This document shows, in pieces, positions 1 to 7,885 of a stretch of 64,000 bases of DNA. Made by a program: the position numbers and the translations under genes. The first letter of the stretch is position 1. Each line of letters begins with the position of its first letter. The notes beneath the pieces are model-generated. The model saw only the letters and a list, made by a program, of their open reading frames with translations, was not told the origin of the DNA and searched no databases. The stretch is from Dongia sedimenti (GTDB lineage Bacteria; Pseudomonadota; Alphaproteobacteria; Dongiales; Dongiaceae), in NCBI GenBank assembly GCA_030715195.1, contig JAUYVI010000012.1:20667-84666 (forward strand). The letters are read 5' to 3'.

Positions 1-2
1 GG

Positions 3-1700
3 AAATGTCTTCCAATCGCCTATCGTGCACTGAGAGGCGGTTATAATGACCCGCAGCTGCACCTCGCATATGCGGTAGGTCTGTTCCTTATGGGTACAAT
101 TGGGCGTCGAGATTTTGAGACTCCGACTGAGGTTGTTGCAGGTGTCGCAGTCACACTGATTGACGTAGATAGCGGCAATAGGCTGAGCCGCATCATAGAA
201 ACCGAACCGGATCCAAAGATCGAGCGCGAGGAAATTGCGCCGAGGTCGACCCTAGCAAAGCTCTTGTTAGGTAAGCGCGTTGGCGATGAAGTTGAGCTAC
301 GTCAAATCGACTATGCGCAGTCTCGCCATAGAGTTGAAACAATCCAGGATAAGTACCTCTACGCCCACTATCGAACGCTCAAGCAATTCGAGCAGCTATT
401 TCCGGATAATAGAGCATTTGGCTCATTCAAGATCGGTCCAGAGGGAGACAAGGATCGCTTTAAGTCGGTCTTTGATAGCGTGAGGAGAAGGGGTGAGGCG
501 GTCCTGGAGTTGGAGCAGAGCTACCGGTCAAACGCTCTGCCGTTGCCCTTGCTGGCGAAAATGGGTGGCGGCTCAGAATTTGACGTATGGGAAGCTTTCA
601 CGAGGCGGCCCGGTCTAGGCTTTAAGGTCGCGCTCGGAACACCAGAGGAGTTTGAGGCCGGTCGTCTGTCGGTCTCAGAAGTCCGGTCTGCGATTGTCGA
701 CCCTCTCACTTTGTACGGGCTGTGTCGTACAGGCGTCGCGGTGACCGTACGAAGATGCTTTGACGATCTGGCGGTGGTGCAAACAACGATCGATCGACTG
801 CGTGAACATCTCAATGATCAAAAGGAGAAGCGTGGAACCCGACAAAGCATCATGGCGTGGGATGGAGCACAATATCATGCTATTGAGCTTTCGAATGAGG
901 CGATCGAACAAGCAGTAGAATTTGCTCAAGTGGCGTTGGATTTTGCGCTGACGCTGACTGTCTTGCCCTCTGAGGCTGACAACGAGATAGATGGTGAGCT
1001 ACGCGAAATTCTTAATAGTTTGGATGGGGCGTATCATGACACTATCATCGCTGCCAGAGGTCAGAAGCGACTCCTGTTATGCGATGACTTGATTCTCCGA
1101 GCAATTTCGGTAGAGCGGGCGGATGTTAAAGCCGCTTGGTCGCAGGCGGCTCTGTTATTCGGTGGCCAATCCCATCAGGTTTCCGACGCCGACTACATAG
1201 AGGCGTCTAGCCAGCTCGCTGAGTATCAGTATGATTTTACTATGCTGGGGCCGCACCACCTTATCCACGATCTGCTCGGTGCTGAGTGGCAGATCACAGA
1301 GAGATTCTCAAAGCTAAGCAGTGTTGCTGCCTCGCCTAAATGCGATGTTCAGAGTGTGATCCGATTCTTCTGCGATTTGGCTTTCTTTGCTTGGCGCATC
1401 AAGCCAAGCGGAGATGCTTACATTTCAGCGATGGCTGCATTCATAAGGGCGCTGCGTTCATCTCGTGGTCCGGCCGGGGCAATCGAGATACTGTCGTCGT
1501 CGGAAACTCTGTTGCAAGAAAGACTGCGTGGCCGCGGGCATGGGCACGCACTACGTTACAGGCTTTCCTACTCAACCATGCTTACTCCGGCGGAACAGGT
1601 CCTTAGCGAGGTTGATGCGACCGCTGATCGTGTCGGGGCGCAAATAATGCATGCATTGAATTTGGCTAATCACCAAGCGAGCCATCCACAGATTCAATAA
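3..1700 (+). CDS. Partial large protein with GreA-C-like and PIN-like segments
   Basis: The frame stays open to the left edge: codons from base 3 encode plausible protein before the first Met (base 90), so the true start lies outside the window. Counting from that Met, residues 13-71 resemble the C-terminal FKBP-like domain of GreA/GreB, including the motif LLLGKRVGDEVEL, which greA in this same window also carries ([13 protein letters not shown]). Residues about 200-360 resemble a PIN nuclease fold: an acidic D204 after a strand, then a later LLCDDLILRAI segment with D332/D333. The missing N-terminus might be a TPR array, which I cannot see. GC is lower than in all neighbours (31 of 60 bases in 121-180), suggesting transfer. 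The function is unknown; a conflict or defence role is only an inference. Confidence 0.7.
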   Translation, partial: KCLPIAYRALRGGYNDPQLHLAYAVGLFLMGTIGRRDFETPTEVVAGVAVTLIDVDSGNRLSRIIETEPDPKIEREEIAPRSTLAKLLLGKRVGDEVELRQIDYAQSRHRVETIQDKYLYAHYRTLKQFEQLFPDNRAFGSFKIGPEGDKDRFKSVFDSVRRRGEAVLELEQSYRSNALPLPLLAKMGGGSEFDVWEAFTRRPGLGFKVALGTPEEFEAGRLSVSEVRSAIVDPLTLYGLCRTGVAVTVRRCFDDLAVVQTTIDRLREHLNDQKEKRGTRQSIMAWDGAQYHAIELSNEAIEQAVEFAQVALDFALTLTVLPSEADNEIDGELREILNSLDGAYHDTIIAARGQKRLLLCDDLILRAISVERADVKAAWSQAALLFGGQSHQVSDADYIEASSQLAEYQYDFTMLGPHHLIHDLLGAEWQITERFSKLSSVAASPKCDVQSVIRFFCDLAFFAWRIKPSGDAYISAMAAFIRALRSSRGPAGAIEILSSSETLLQERLRGRGHGHALRYRLSYSTMLTPAEQVLSEVDATADRVGAQIMHALNLANHQASHPQIQ

Positions 1701-1740
1701 CGCGTCCGGCCGATCCGGTTTGCGATGAACGGCGCCGCCC

Positions 1741-2760
1741 TCACCGCCAGCCCAGCGCTGGCGCCACATGCGTCAGGATGGATTCCAGCACATGCGCGTT
1801 GTAATCGACGCCGAGCTGGTTGGGCACGGTGAGCAGCAGCGTGTCCGCCTCGGCGATCGCCTGGTCGGTTTTCAGCTGCTCGATCAGCCGGTCGGGTTCG
1901 TCGGCATAGGAGCGGCCGAAGATCGCGCGCATGTTGTCGATGGTGCCGACCTGCTCGCTGCCGTCGCCACGTCCGAAATAGGCGCGGTCGCGGTCGTCCA
2001 TGATGGCGAAGATCGAGCGCGAGACCGAGACGCGCGGGCTCCGCGGGTGCCCGGCCGCGGCCCAGGCTTCGCGATAGGCCCGGATCTGCTTGGCCTGCTG
2101 CACGTGGAACGGCTCGCCGGTCTCGTCCGCCTTCAAGGTCGAGCTCTGCAGGTTCATGCCCATCTCCGCCGTCCACACCGCCGTCGCGTTGGAGGCGGAG
2201 CCCCACCAGATGCGATCGCGTAAGGTCGGGGCATGGGGCTCCAGCCGCAACAGGCCGGGCGGGTTGGGAAACATCGGGCGCGGGTTGGGCGCGGCGAAGC
2301 CCTCGCCCTTCAGCAGCGCGAGGAATTTCTCGGCGTGGCGGCGGCCCATGTCGGCCTCGCTCTGTCCGGGCTCCGGCGCGTAGCCGAAATGCCGCCAGCC
2401 TTCGATCACCTGTTCCGGCGAGCCGCGGCTGATCCCGAGCTGCAGCCGGCCGCCGCTGATCAGATCGGCGGCGCCCGCATCCTCCACCATGTAGAACGGG
2501 TTCTCGTAGCGCATGTCGATGACGCCGGTGCCGATCTCGATGCGTTTGGTTCTCGCCCCCACCGCGGCCAGCAGCGGAAACGGCGAGGCGAGCTGCCGCG
2601 CGAAGTGATGGACGCGGAAATAGGCGCCGTCCGCGCCGAGCTCTTCCGCAGCCACGGCGAGGTCGATCGATTGCAGCAGGACATCGCTGGCGGAGCGCGT
2701 CGCCGAATGTGGCGTGTCCGACCAATGCCCGAAGGAGAGAAAGCCGATCTTCTTTGTCAT
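1741..2760 (-). CDS. LLM-class flavin-dependent oxidoreductase
   Basis: This is a 339-residue luciferase-like monooxygenase homologue that would use reduced flavin (FMN or F420 in the family) to oxidise an unknown substrate. The N-terminus MTKKIGFLSFGHW, the segment RIEIGTGVIDMRYENPFYMVED and a C-terminal helix ending HVAPALGWR follow the family pattern. I use the ATG at 2760 because the 20 residues upstream in the open frame do not look like the family. The gene lies downstream of the alkene reductase on the same strand but behind a strong terminator hairpin. It is convergent with the foreign-looking gene ending at 1700, so it marks the beginning of ordinary chromosome. The substrate cannot be told. 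Confidence 0.85.
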   Translation of the reverse strand: MTKKIGFLSFGHWSDTPHSATRSASDVLLQSIDLAVAAEELGADGAYFRVHHFARQLASPFPLLAAVGARTKRIEIGTGVIDMRYENPFYMVEDAGAADLISGGRLQLGISRGSPEQVIEGWRHFGYAPEPGQSEADMGRRHAEKFLALLKGEGFAAPNPRPMFPNPPGLLRLEPHAPTLRDRIWWGSASNATAVWTAEMGMNLQSSTLKADETGEPFHVQQAKQIRAYREAWAAAGHPRSPRVSVSRSIFAIMDDRDRAYFGRGDGSEQVGTIDNMRAIFGRSYADEPDRLIEQLKTDQAIAEADTLLLTVPNQLGVDYNAHVLESILTHVAPALGWR

Positions 2761-2784
2761 TGGAATATGTCCGGCAAGAGAAAA

Positions 2785-2816
2785 GCAAACGGGGCCGGGA
2801 TCGCTCCCGGCCCCGC
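2785..2816 (-). terminator. Intrinsic terminator after the alkene reductase
   Basis: Bases 2791-2814 form a perfect 10-bp stem (GGGGCCGGGA and its complement) with a TCGC loop. Read on the minus strand the hairpin follows the stop codon of the OYE gene (2842) and is followed by a T-rich run (GTTTGCTTTTC), so it fits Rho-independent termination between the two oxidoreductase genes. Confidence 0.8.
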
Positions 2817-2841
2817 ACATCGCGTCTGGTTTGTAAGGGCG

Positions 2842-3942
2842 TTAGGCGACCGCCGCTTCCAGCGTCGGATAGTCCGTGTAGCCCTTGGCATCGCCGCCGT
2901 AGAAGGTCGCGCGGTCGGCCGGATTGAGCGGCGCGTTCTGCTGCAGCCGCGCCGGCAGGTCGGGGTTGGAGATGAACAGGCTGGCGAAGGCGATCAGGTC
3001 GGCGTTGCCGGTCTTGAGCGCCGCTTCGGCCTGCGCCTTGTCGGTGAAGCCGCCGGCGCTGATGATCGCGTTCTTGAACAGCGGGCGGAAGAAGTCGGCG
3101 TCGATCGGGCCGCCGGGCACGTCGTCGCTCGGCATCGCGCGCACGAAATGCAGATAGGCGAGGTTGAGGCGCTGCAGCTCCTTCGCCACATGGCCGAAGA
3201 TCGCCCGCGGGTTGCTGTCATGCATGCTGTTGAAGGCGCCGTTCGGCGAGAGCCGGACGCCGACCCGATCGGCGCCCCAGACGCCGATCACCGCCTCGGC
3301 GACCTCGACCAGGAAACGCCCGCGGTTCTCGACCGAGCCGCCATAGCGGTCGGTGCGCTGGTTGCTGCCGTCGCGCAGGAACTGGTCGACCAGGTAGCCG
3401 TTGGCGCCGTGGATCTCGACGCCGTCGAAGCCGGCTTCCTTCGCGTTATCCGCGGCCTGGCGATAATCCTCGACGATGCCGGCGATCTCATGGGTCTCGA
3501 GCGCGCGCGGCGCCTCGTAATTCACCATCGAATAGTCGAGCGCCATGCTCTGGCCCTCGGGCGCGATCGCGGACGGCGCGACCGGCAGTTCATTGTTCGG
3601 CTGCAGGGTCCGGTTCGAGATCCGGCCCACATGCCAGAGCTGCAGGAAGATCCGGCCCCCTGGTTTTCCATTGGCAGCCTTGTGCACCGCGTCGGTGACC
3701 TTCTTCCAGCCCGCGACCTGCTCCTTGGTGTGGATGCCCGGGGTGTGGACATAACCCATGCCCTGGGGCGAGATCTGGGTGGCTTCCGTGACGATCAGCC
3801 CGGCCGAGGCGCGCTGGACGTAGTATTTCGCCATCAGGTCGGTGGGGACGAAGCCCGCGCCGGCCCGGCTGCGGGTCATGGGCGCCATCACAATCCGGTT
3901 CGGAAGGGTGGCGGCGCCGACTTTCACGGGATCGAAAAGCAT
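2842..3942 (-). CDS. nemA: Alkene reductase of the Old Yellow Enzyme family
   Basis: This 366-residue FMN enzyme should reduce activated C=C bonds of enones, maleimides or nitro compounds with NAD(P)H. Family marks are the N-terminal LFDPVKVGAATLPNRIVMAP, the motif HGANGYLVDQFLRDGSN followed by RTDRYGGS, and the FMN-phosphate region near ISAGGFT. The length is normal for NemA/XenA-type proteins. AAAGGAA stands a few bases upstream of the ATG at 3942. The gene is divergent from a TetR-family regulator 150 bp away, the usual arrangement for repressor-controlled detoxification reductases such as NemR-NemA. The symbol is by family resemblance and the physiological substrate is unknown. Confidence 0.88.
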   Translation of the reverse strand: MLFDPVKVGAATLPNRIVMAPMTRSRAGAGFVPTDLMAKYYVQRASAGLIVTEATQISPQGMGYVHTPGIHTKEQVAGWKKVTDAVHKAANGKPGGRIFLQLWHVGRISNRTLQPNNELPVAPSAIAPEGQSMALDYSMVNYEAPRALETHEIAGIVEDYRQAADNAKEAGFDGVEIHGANGYLVDQFLRDGSNQRTDRYGGSVENRGRFLVEVAEAVIGVWGADRVGVRLSPNGAFNSMHDSNPRAIFGHVAKELQRLNLAYLHFVRAMPSDDVPGGPIDADFFRPLFKNAIISAGGFTDKAQAEAALKTGNADLIAFASLFISNPDLPARLQQNAPLNPADRATFYGGDAKGYTDYPTLEAAVA

Positions 3943-4001
3943 GCGAGTATTCCTTTGATTTCAGGTGGTTGGACTTCAGCGGTAGAAAGCTGGATTTTCA
4001 T

Positions 4002-4021
4002 AAGTAAGTGATTACATACTT
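4002..4021. promoter_or_regulatory. Candidate operator for the divergent TetR regulator
   Basis: A 20-bp imperfect palindrome, AAGTAAGTGATTACATACTT, has 8 of 10 base pairs symmetrical. It sits in the 150-bp gap between the alkene reductase and the TetR gene, in an AT-rich patch that stands out from the GC-rich surroundings. Size and position suit a TetR dimer controlling both genes. No binding data exist here; this is inference from symmetry and position. Confidence 0.5.
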
Positions 4022-4092
4022 TGTGAGCCGGTAATTTCAAGTCCTGATCGCCGGCCGCCCGTGATAATTCGAGGCCCAGATAGTTCGAGACC

Positions 4093-4818
4093 ATGAGACC
4101 CGCAGTGACAGCCGAAGCCGAAACCCTGGACGAAGCGACCGCCGCCGGCTGTCCGAAGGACGCCGCGGGGGATCCCTGCGCGGTCGCGCGCCGCCGGGAC
4201 AAGGAGGCGACCAAGCAGGCGCTGCTCGCCGCCGCGGTCGAGGTCTTCGCCCAGCGCGGCTTCGACGGCGCCACGACCAAGGAGGTCGCGACCCGCGCCG
4301 GCGTCAATGAGGGGCTGATCCAGCGCTATTTCGGGGGCAAGGCGGGCTTGCTGCAGGCGATCGTCGGCAATATGTGCGGCGAGCGCCTGACCGCCTGCCG
4401 CATGGCGCCGCCCAGCGACAACCTGAAGACCGAGATCGCCACCGTGCTGCGCCACGAGATCATGCAGGCGGATGCCAACCGCGATTTCCTGCGCGTGTTC
4501 ATCGCGCGCGCCTTGGTCGATCCGGATCTCGCCGCCACCTTGAAGGCGCATTACAAGGACAACCGCATGCCGCAGCTGGTCAAGCGGCTGAAGCATTTCC
4601 AGGCCGAGGGCACGCTCGACCCCGCGGTCGATCTCGAGACTCTGGCCGCCACCATCACCACCTTCGCCTTCGGCCTCGGCTTCATGCAGCAGGTGGTGCT
4701 GTCCGAGGATCCGAAATATCTCGAAGGCATCATCGACAGCATCGCCGAGACGGTCGTCAAAGCCACCGCCCGTAACGATGCACGCTCTTGCATTGCGGGC
4801 GGGCAAGCATCACCCTGA
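4093..4818 (+). CDS. TetR/AcrR-family transcriptional regulator
   Basis: The 241-residue protein has a 37-residue leader, then a typical TetR DNA-binding helix-turn-helix (about residues 38-85; ALLAAAVEVFAQRGFDGATT, then AGVNEGLIQRYFGGKAGLL). The rest is an all-helical ligand and dimer domain with no recognisable signature. It is divergent from the OYE alkene reductase and the 20-bp palindrome lies between them, so repression of the reductase relieved by an electrophile is the simplest model, by analogy with NemR. The ligand is unknown. The next gene starts 16 bp after the stop and may be co-transcribed. Confidence 0.88.
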   Translation: MRPAVTAEAETLDEATAAGCPKDAAGDPCAVARRRDKEATKQALLAAAVEVFAQRGFDGATTKEVATRAGVNEGLIQRYFGGKAGLLQAIVGNMCGERLTACRMAPPSDNLKTEIATVLRHEIMQADANRDFLRVFIARALVDPDLAATLKAHYKDNRMPQLVKRLKHFQAEGTLDPAVDLETLAATITTFAFGLGFMQQVVLSEDPKYLEGIIDSIAETVVKATARNDARSCIAGGQASP

Positions 4819-4834
4819 TCGAAGGGGATCGCAG

Positions 4835-5908
4835 ATGACGACTGGGGACATGATCCGCACCGGATGGCGCAGAGGCGTGTTCGCGCCGCTGCTGCTCGGC
4901 CTGCTCGCCGCTGTCGCGGCACCGGCCGGTGCCGATACGGCCTGGCCGGTGCAGAACCGGCTCCAGGGCAAGGTCAAGGACGGCAAGGTCGACAAGGCGG
5001 AAGACGTGAGCGGGATTGCCTGCGCGCCCGGCGCCGTGCCGCGCCTCTGCCTCGCGGTCGACGACGAGACCCAGGGCGCCCAGGTCGTGATCCTGACCGA
5101 CGGCGGGTTGATCGCGGGCGATTTCATCCGCTTGATCGACGACGGCCGCGCGGGCAAGCCGCTGGAGCTCGACGCCGAGGGCGTCGCCTATGCGGACGAC
5201 TTCTTCTATGTCGTCGGCTCGCAGGGTCGCGCGCGGCATGAAACCGACGCCGACAAGGAGGCCACCAACCAGGCCAAGGCGGCGGCGACGCGCAAGGTGT
5301 TCCGCATCGCGCTCAGCGCCGACCTGGCGACCGGGGCGCTCACCGGCGCGCCGACCATCGCGGAATCCGGCGCGCTGGCCACGCTGCTGCAGAGCGATCC
5401 GGCGCTCGCACCCTTCGTCGATCTGCCGCTTTCGAAGAACGGCCTGACCGTCGAAGGGATCGCGGTCCGGGGCGACGATCTCTATGCCGGCTTGCGCGGG
5501 CCGGTGCTGGCGGATGGCAGCGCGGTGATCGCCAAGGTGCCGCTGGCGGCTTTGTTCGAGGGCAAGGCCGGCGCGGTGACGCTCTATCGCCTGAACCTCG
5601 GCAAGGATTCGCTGGGCGATGCGCGCGGGATCCGTGACCTCACGGTCGATCAGGGCGGCTTCCTGCTGATCGCAGGCCCGGAGAACGATCCGCCGAAGAA
5701 GCACAGGATCGAAGGCGGCGACTACGCCGTCTATTCGTGGAACGAGGTCCAGGCGATCAAGCTGGCCGACCTCGCGGCCTACGGCAAGAAGGTGAAGCCG
5801 GAAGCGCTGCTGCCGATGGACGGAAACGGCGCGATGCTGCGCGCGCTCCTGCTGTTCGACGGCGCCAAGGAGGGGATGCCGACGCCGGTCGAGATCCCGC
5901 TGCAGTGA
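4835..5908 (+). CDS. DUF3616 domain-containing exported protein
   Basis: The 357-residue product begins with a signal peptide (basic start, then APLLLGLLAAVAAPAGA). The mature part resembles DUF3616 proteins, predicted beta-propeller-like: SGIACAPGAVPRLCLAVDDE near the start, LELDAEGVAYADDFFYVVGS in the middle, and a late GIRDLTVDQGGFLLIAGP. I chose the ATG at 4835 because GAAGGGG lies 8 bases upstream and the signal peptide follows; the longer open frame overlaps the TetR gene. The role is unknown; the family suggests a secreted or periplasmic protein that binds something. It is convergent with the TauE/SafE gene 4 bp away. Confidence 0.72.
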   Translation: MTTGDMIRTGWRRGVFAPLLLGLLAAVAAPAGADTAWPVQNRLQGKVKDGKVDKAEDVSGIACAPGAVPRLCLAVDDETQGAQVVILTDGGLIAGDFIRLIDDGRAGKPLELDAEGVAYADDFFYVVGSQGRARHETDADKEATNQAKAAATRKVFRIALSADLATGALTGAPTIAESGALATLLQSDPALAPFVDLPLSKNGLTVEGIAVRGDDLYAGLRGPVLADGSAVIAKVPLAALFEGKAGAVTLYRLNLGKDSLGDARGIRDLTVDQGGFLLIAGPENDPPKKHRIEGGDYAVYSWNEVQAIKLADLAAYGKKVKPEALLPMDGNGAMLRALLLFDGAKEGMPTPVEIPLQ

Positions 5909-5912
5909 TCCT

Positions 5913-6662
5913 TTAGATGAGGCCGATCACGCCGCGGATCGCCGCGACGGCGCCCAGGCCGGCCAGCAGCAGGACCACCATCCGGCGATAGGTCTTTGCC
6001 GAGGCCTTGTCGAACACCCGGTCGCCGAGGTAGTTGCCGGCCAGCATCGCCGGCACCAGCAAGGCGCCGAGGATCAGGGACTGCACCGCCAATAACCCGC
6101 CGACCGCAGCCGAGACGGCGCTCATCGCGGCCGAGATCTGGAAGAACAGGATCAGGCTGGCGCGGCCCGCTTCGTGGGCGATCGGCACGGCGAGGAACAG
6201 GAAGATCACCGACGGCCCCGGCATCGCCGCGGCACCGCCGGTGAGACCCGCGATCGCGCCGAACCCGGCGCTGACGCCGGCATGCGGGCGGCGCGCGAAT
6301 CGGAAGCCGAGCTGCACCGCGAGCGAGGCCGCCAGCACCGCGGCGCCGATCAGCACCCGCATGACGTCGGCCGAGACGCCCGCCAGCAGCCAGGTGCCGA
6401 GCGGCGTGCCGATCGCCGCACCCAGCACAGTCGGCAGCAGCAGCTTCCAATCGACCCGATGCCAGATCTTCGGAATGAGCTGCAGCCCGGCGATGATGGC
6501 GAGGATCATGATCGACGGCACGATCTCGGCCGGCGCGAAGAACAGGCTGAGGAGCGGCACGCCGACCACGGCGAGGCCGAACCCGGTGAAGCCGCGAATG
6601 AACGCCGCCAGGAAGATGCAGAGGCTGGACAGCGCCCAGGTGGTGAGCGAGACGCCGAGCAT
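5913..6662 (-). CDS. TauE/SafE-family sulfite exporter-like permease
   Basis: This 249-residue inner-membrane protein has about eight hydrophobic segments and two half-repeats. The N-terminal FIRGFTGFGLAVVGVPLLSL is the characteristic TauE/SafE motif, and a second copy-like segment GAIAGLTGGAAAMPGPSVIF begins the second half. Family members export sulfite, sulfoacetate or other organosulfur anions. Its ATG overlaps the TGA of acetate kinase (TGATG), so the two are translationally coupled. Acetate kinase plus a sulfite exporter is the tail of taurine or sulfoacetaldehyde degradation in other bacteria, and soeABC lies 8 kb away. The substrate is inferred from this context only. Confidence 0.8.
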   Translation of the reverse strand: MLGVSLTTWALSSLCIFLAAFIRGFTGFGLAVVGVPLLSLFFAPAEIVPSIMILAIIAGLQLIPKIWHRVDWKLLLPTVLGAAIGTPLGTWLLAGVSADVMRVLIGAAVLAASLAVQLGFRFARRPHAGVSAGFGAIAGLTGGAAAMPGPSVIFLFLAVPIAHEAGRASLILFFQISAAMSAVSAAVGGLLAVQSLILGALLVPAMLAGNYLGDRVFDKASAKTYRRMVVLLLAGLGAVAAIRGVIGLI

Positions 6663-7735
6663 CAGCCGAGCAGGCGCCCCTGTAGAATCGATTGCGTGTG
6701 CCGCGCGATGGTCAGCTCTTCATCGGTCGGAATAACCCGCACATCGACATCGCCCAGCCAGCGGATGGCTTCGGTGACGCGTGCGCGGATCGGCGCCGCG
6801 TTCTCGCCGACCCCGCCGGTGAAGACCAGCGCATCCAGGCCCTGCAGCGCCGCGGCCAGCGAGCCGATCTCGCGGGCGATGCGATAGCAATAGATCTCAA
6901 CGGCGAGGCTTGCGCGCGGATCATCGGATTCCACCAGCGTCTTCATATCCGCGGTCTGGGCCGAGACGCCGAGCAGGCCGCTCTGGTGATAGAGCAGCTG
7001 CTCCAGGCCGGCGCGGTCGAGCCCTTCGCTGCGCATCAGATGCAGGATGACGCCGGGGTCCAGCAGGCCGGCGCGCGTGCCCATCACCAATCCGTCCAGG
7101 GTCGAGAAGCCCATCGTCGTCGCGATGCATTGCCCACCCTGCACCGCCGCCAGACTGGCGCCGTTGCCGAGATGGGCGACGATCAGGCGCGAGGGCACGT
7201 CGTCGCCGAGCCGATGCAGAATTGCCTCATAGGAGAGGCCATGGAAGCCATAGCGCCGGATGCCCTGCGCCCAATATTTCTCCGGCAGCGCGAAGCGCGC
7301 CGCGACCTCCGGCATGGTGGCGTGGAAGGCGGTGTCGAAACAGGCGACCTGCGGCGCGTGCGGCAAGGCGGCGGCCACGGCCTCGATTGCGGCCACGTTG
7401 TGCGGTTGGTGCAAGGGCGCCAGCGGCACGAGATCGCGCAACGCGGCGACGGTCGCGGCATCGACCGTGACCGGCGCGGTGAACCGCGTGCCGCCATGCA
7501 CGACGCGATGCCCGACCGCCGCGACCTCCAGCCGGTCGAGCAGCAGCGCGACGGCATCGCGGTGGTTTTCCAGCTTCAGGTTATCGGTCGCCCAATCGAT
7601 GCCGCTCAGCTTGGCGGTGCCCTGCCCGATGCCCGAAAGCTGGCCACGGTGTTCGCAGACCGGTTCGGCATCGCCGAGCTTGAACGTCGCAAACTTGAGG
7701 CTGGAGGATCCGGCGTTGATGGTGAGAAGGCGCAT
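6662..7735 (-). CDS. ackA: Acetate kinase
   Basis: The enzyme interconverts acetyl phosphate plus ADP with acetate plus ATP. The 357-residue protein shows the family motifs in order: TINAGSSSLKF at the start, GHRVVHGGTRF, IVAHLGNGASLAAVQ, GLVMGTRAGLLDPGVI and VFTGGVGENAAPIRARV. It is somewhat shorter than the usual 390-400 residues. I use the ATG at 7735, where the conserved N-terminus begins, rather than the longer open frame. No phosphotransacetylase or sulfoacetaldehyde acetyltransferase is in the window, so the source of acetyl phosphate is elsewhere. It is coupled to the TauE/SafE exporter by a one-base overlap. Confidence 0.92.
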   Translation of the reverse strand: MRLLTINAGSSSLKFATFKLGDAEPVCEHRGQLSGIGQGTAKLSGIDWATDNLKLENHRDAVALLLDRLEVAAVGHRVVHGGTRFTAPVTVDAATVAALRDLVPLAPLHQPHNVAAIEAVAAALPHAPQVACFDTAFHATMPEVAARFALPEKYWAQGIRRYGFHGLSYEAILHRLGDDVPSRLIVAHLGNGASLAAVQGGQCIATTMGFSTLDGLVMGTRAGLLDPGVILHLMRSEGLDRAGLEQLLYHQSGLLGVSAQTADMKTLVESDDPRASLAVEIYCYRIAREIGSLAAALQGLDALVFTGGVGENAAPIRARVTEAIRWLGDVDVRVIPTDEELTIARHTQSILQGRLLG

Positions 7736-7838
7736 GCCGCGCAGGATAGGCGGCAGCGACTGTGTGGGATAGGCCCAGGATGGCTCTCGGATGCAGTCCA
7801 GCAAGCATGACGCATACAGCGGAAGGGCACCGTCTTAC

Positions 7839-7863
7839 TCCCTCCCCCGAATCGGGGGAGGGA
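7839..7863. repeat. Perfect palindrome between MocR gene and ackA
   Basis: Twelve bases (TCCCTCCCCCGA) are followed by one base and their exact complement. The hairpin lies between the stop of the MocR gene and the start of ackA, both on the minus strand. No T-run follows on either strand, so it looks more like a dispersed REP-type palindrome than a standard terminator. I saw no second copy in the window. Confidence 0.6.
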
Positions 7864-7885
7864 ACTGCAGCGAGCATGCCTCTAC

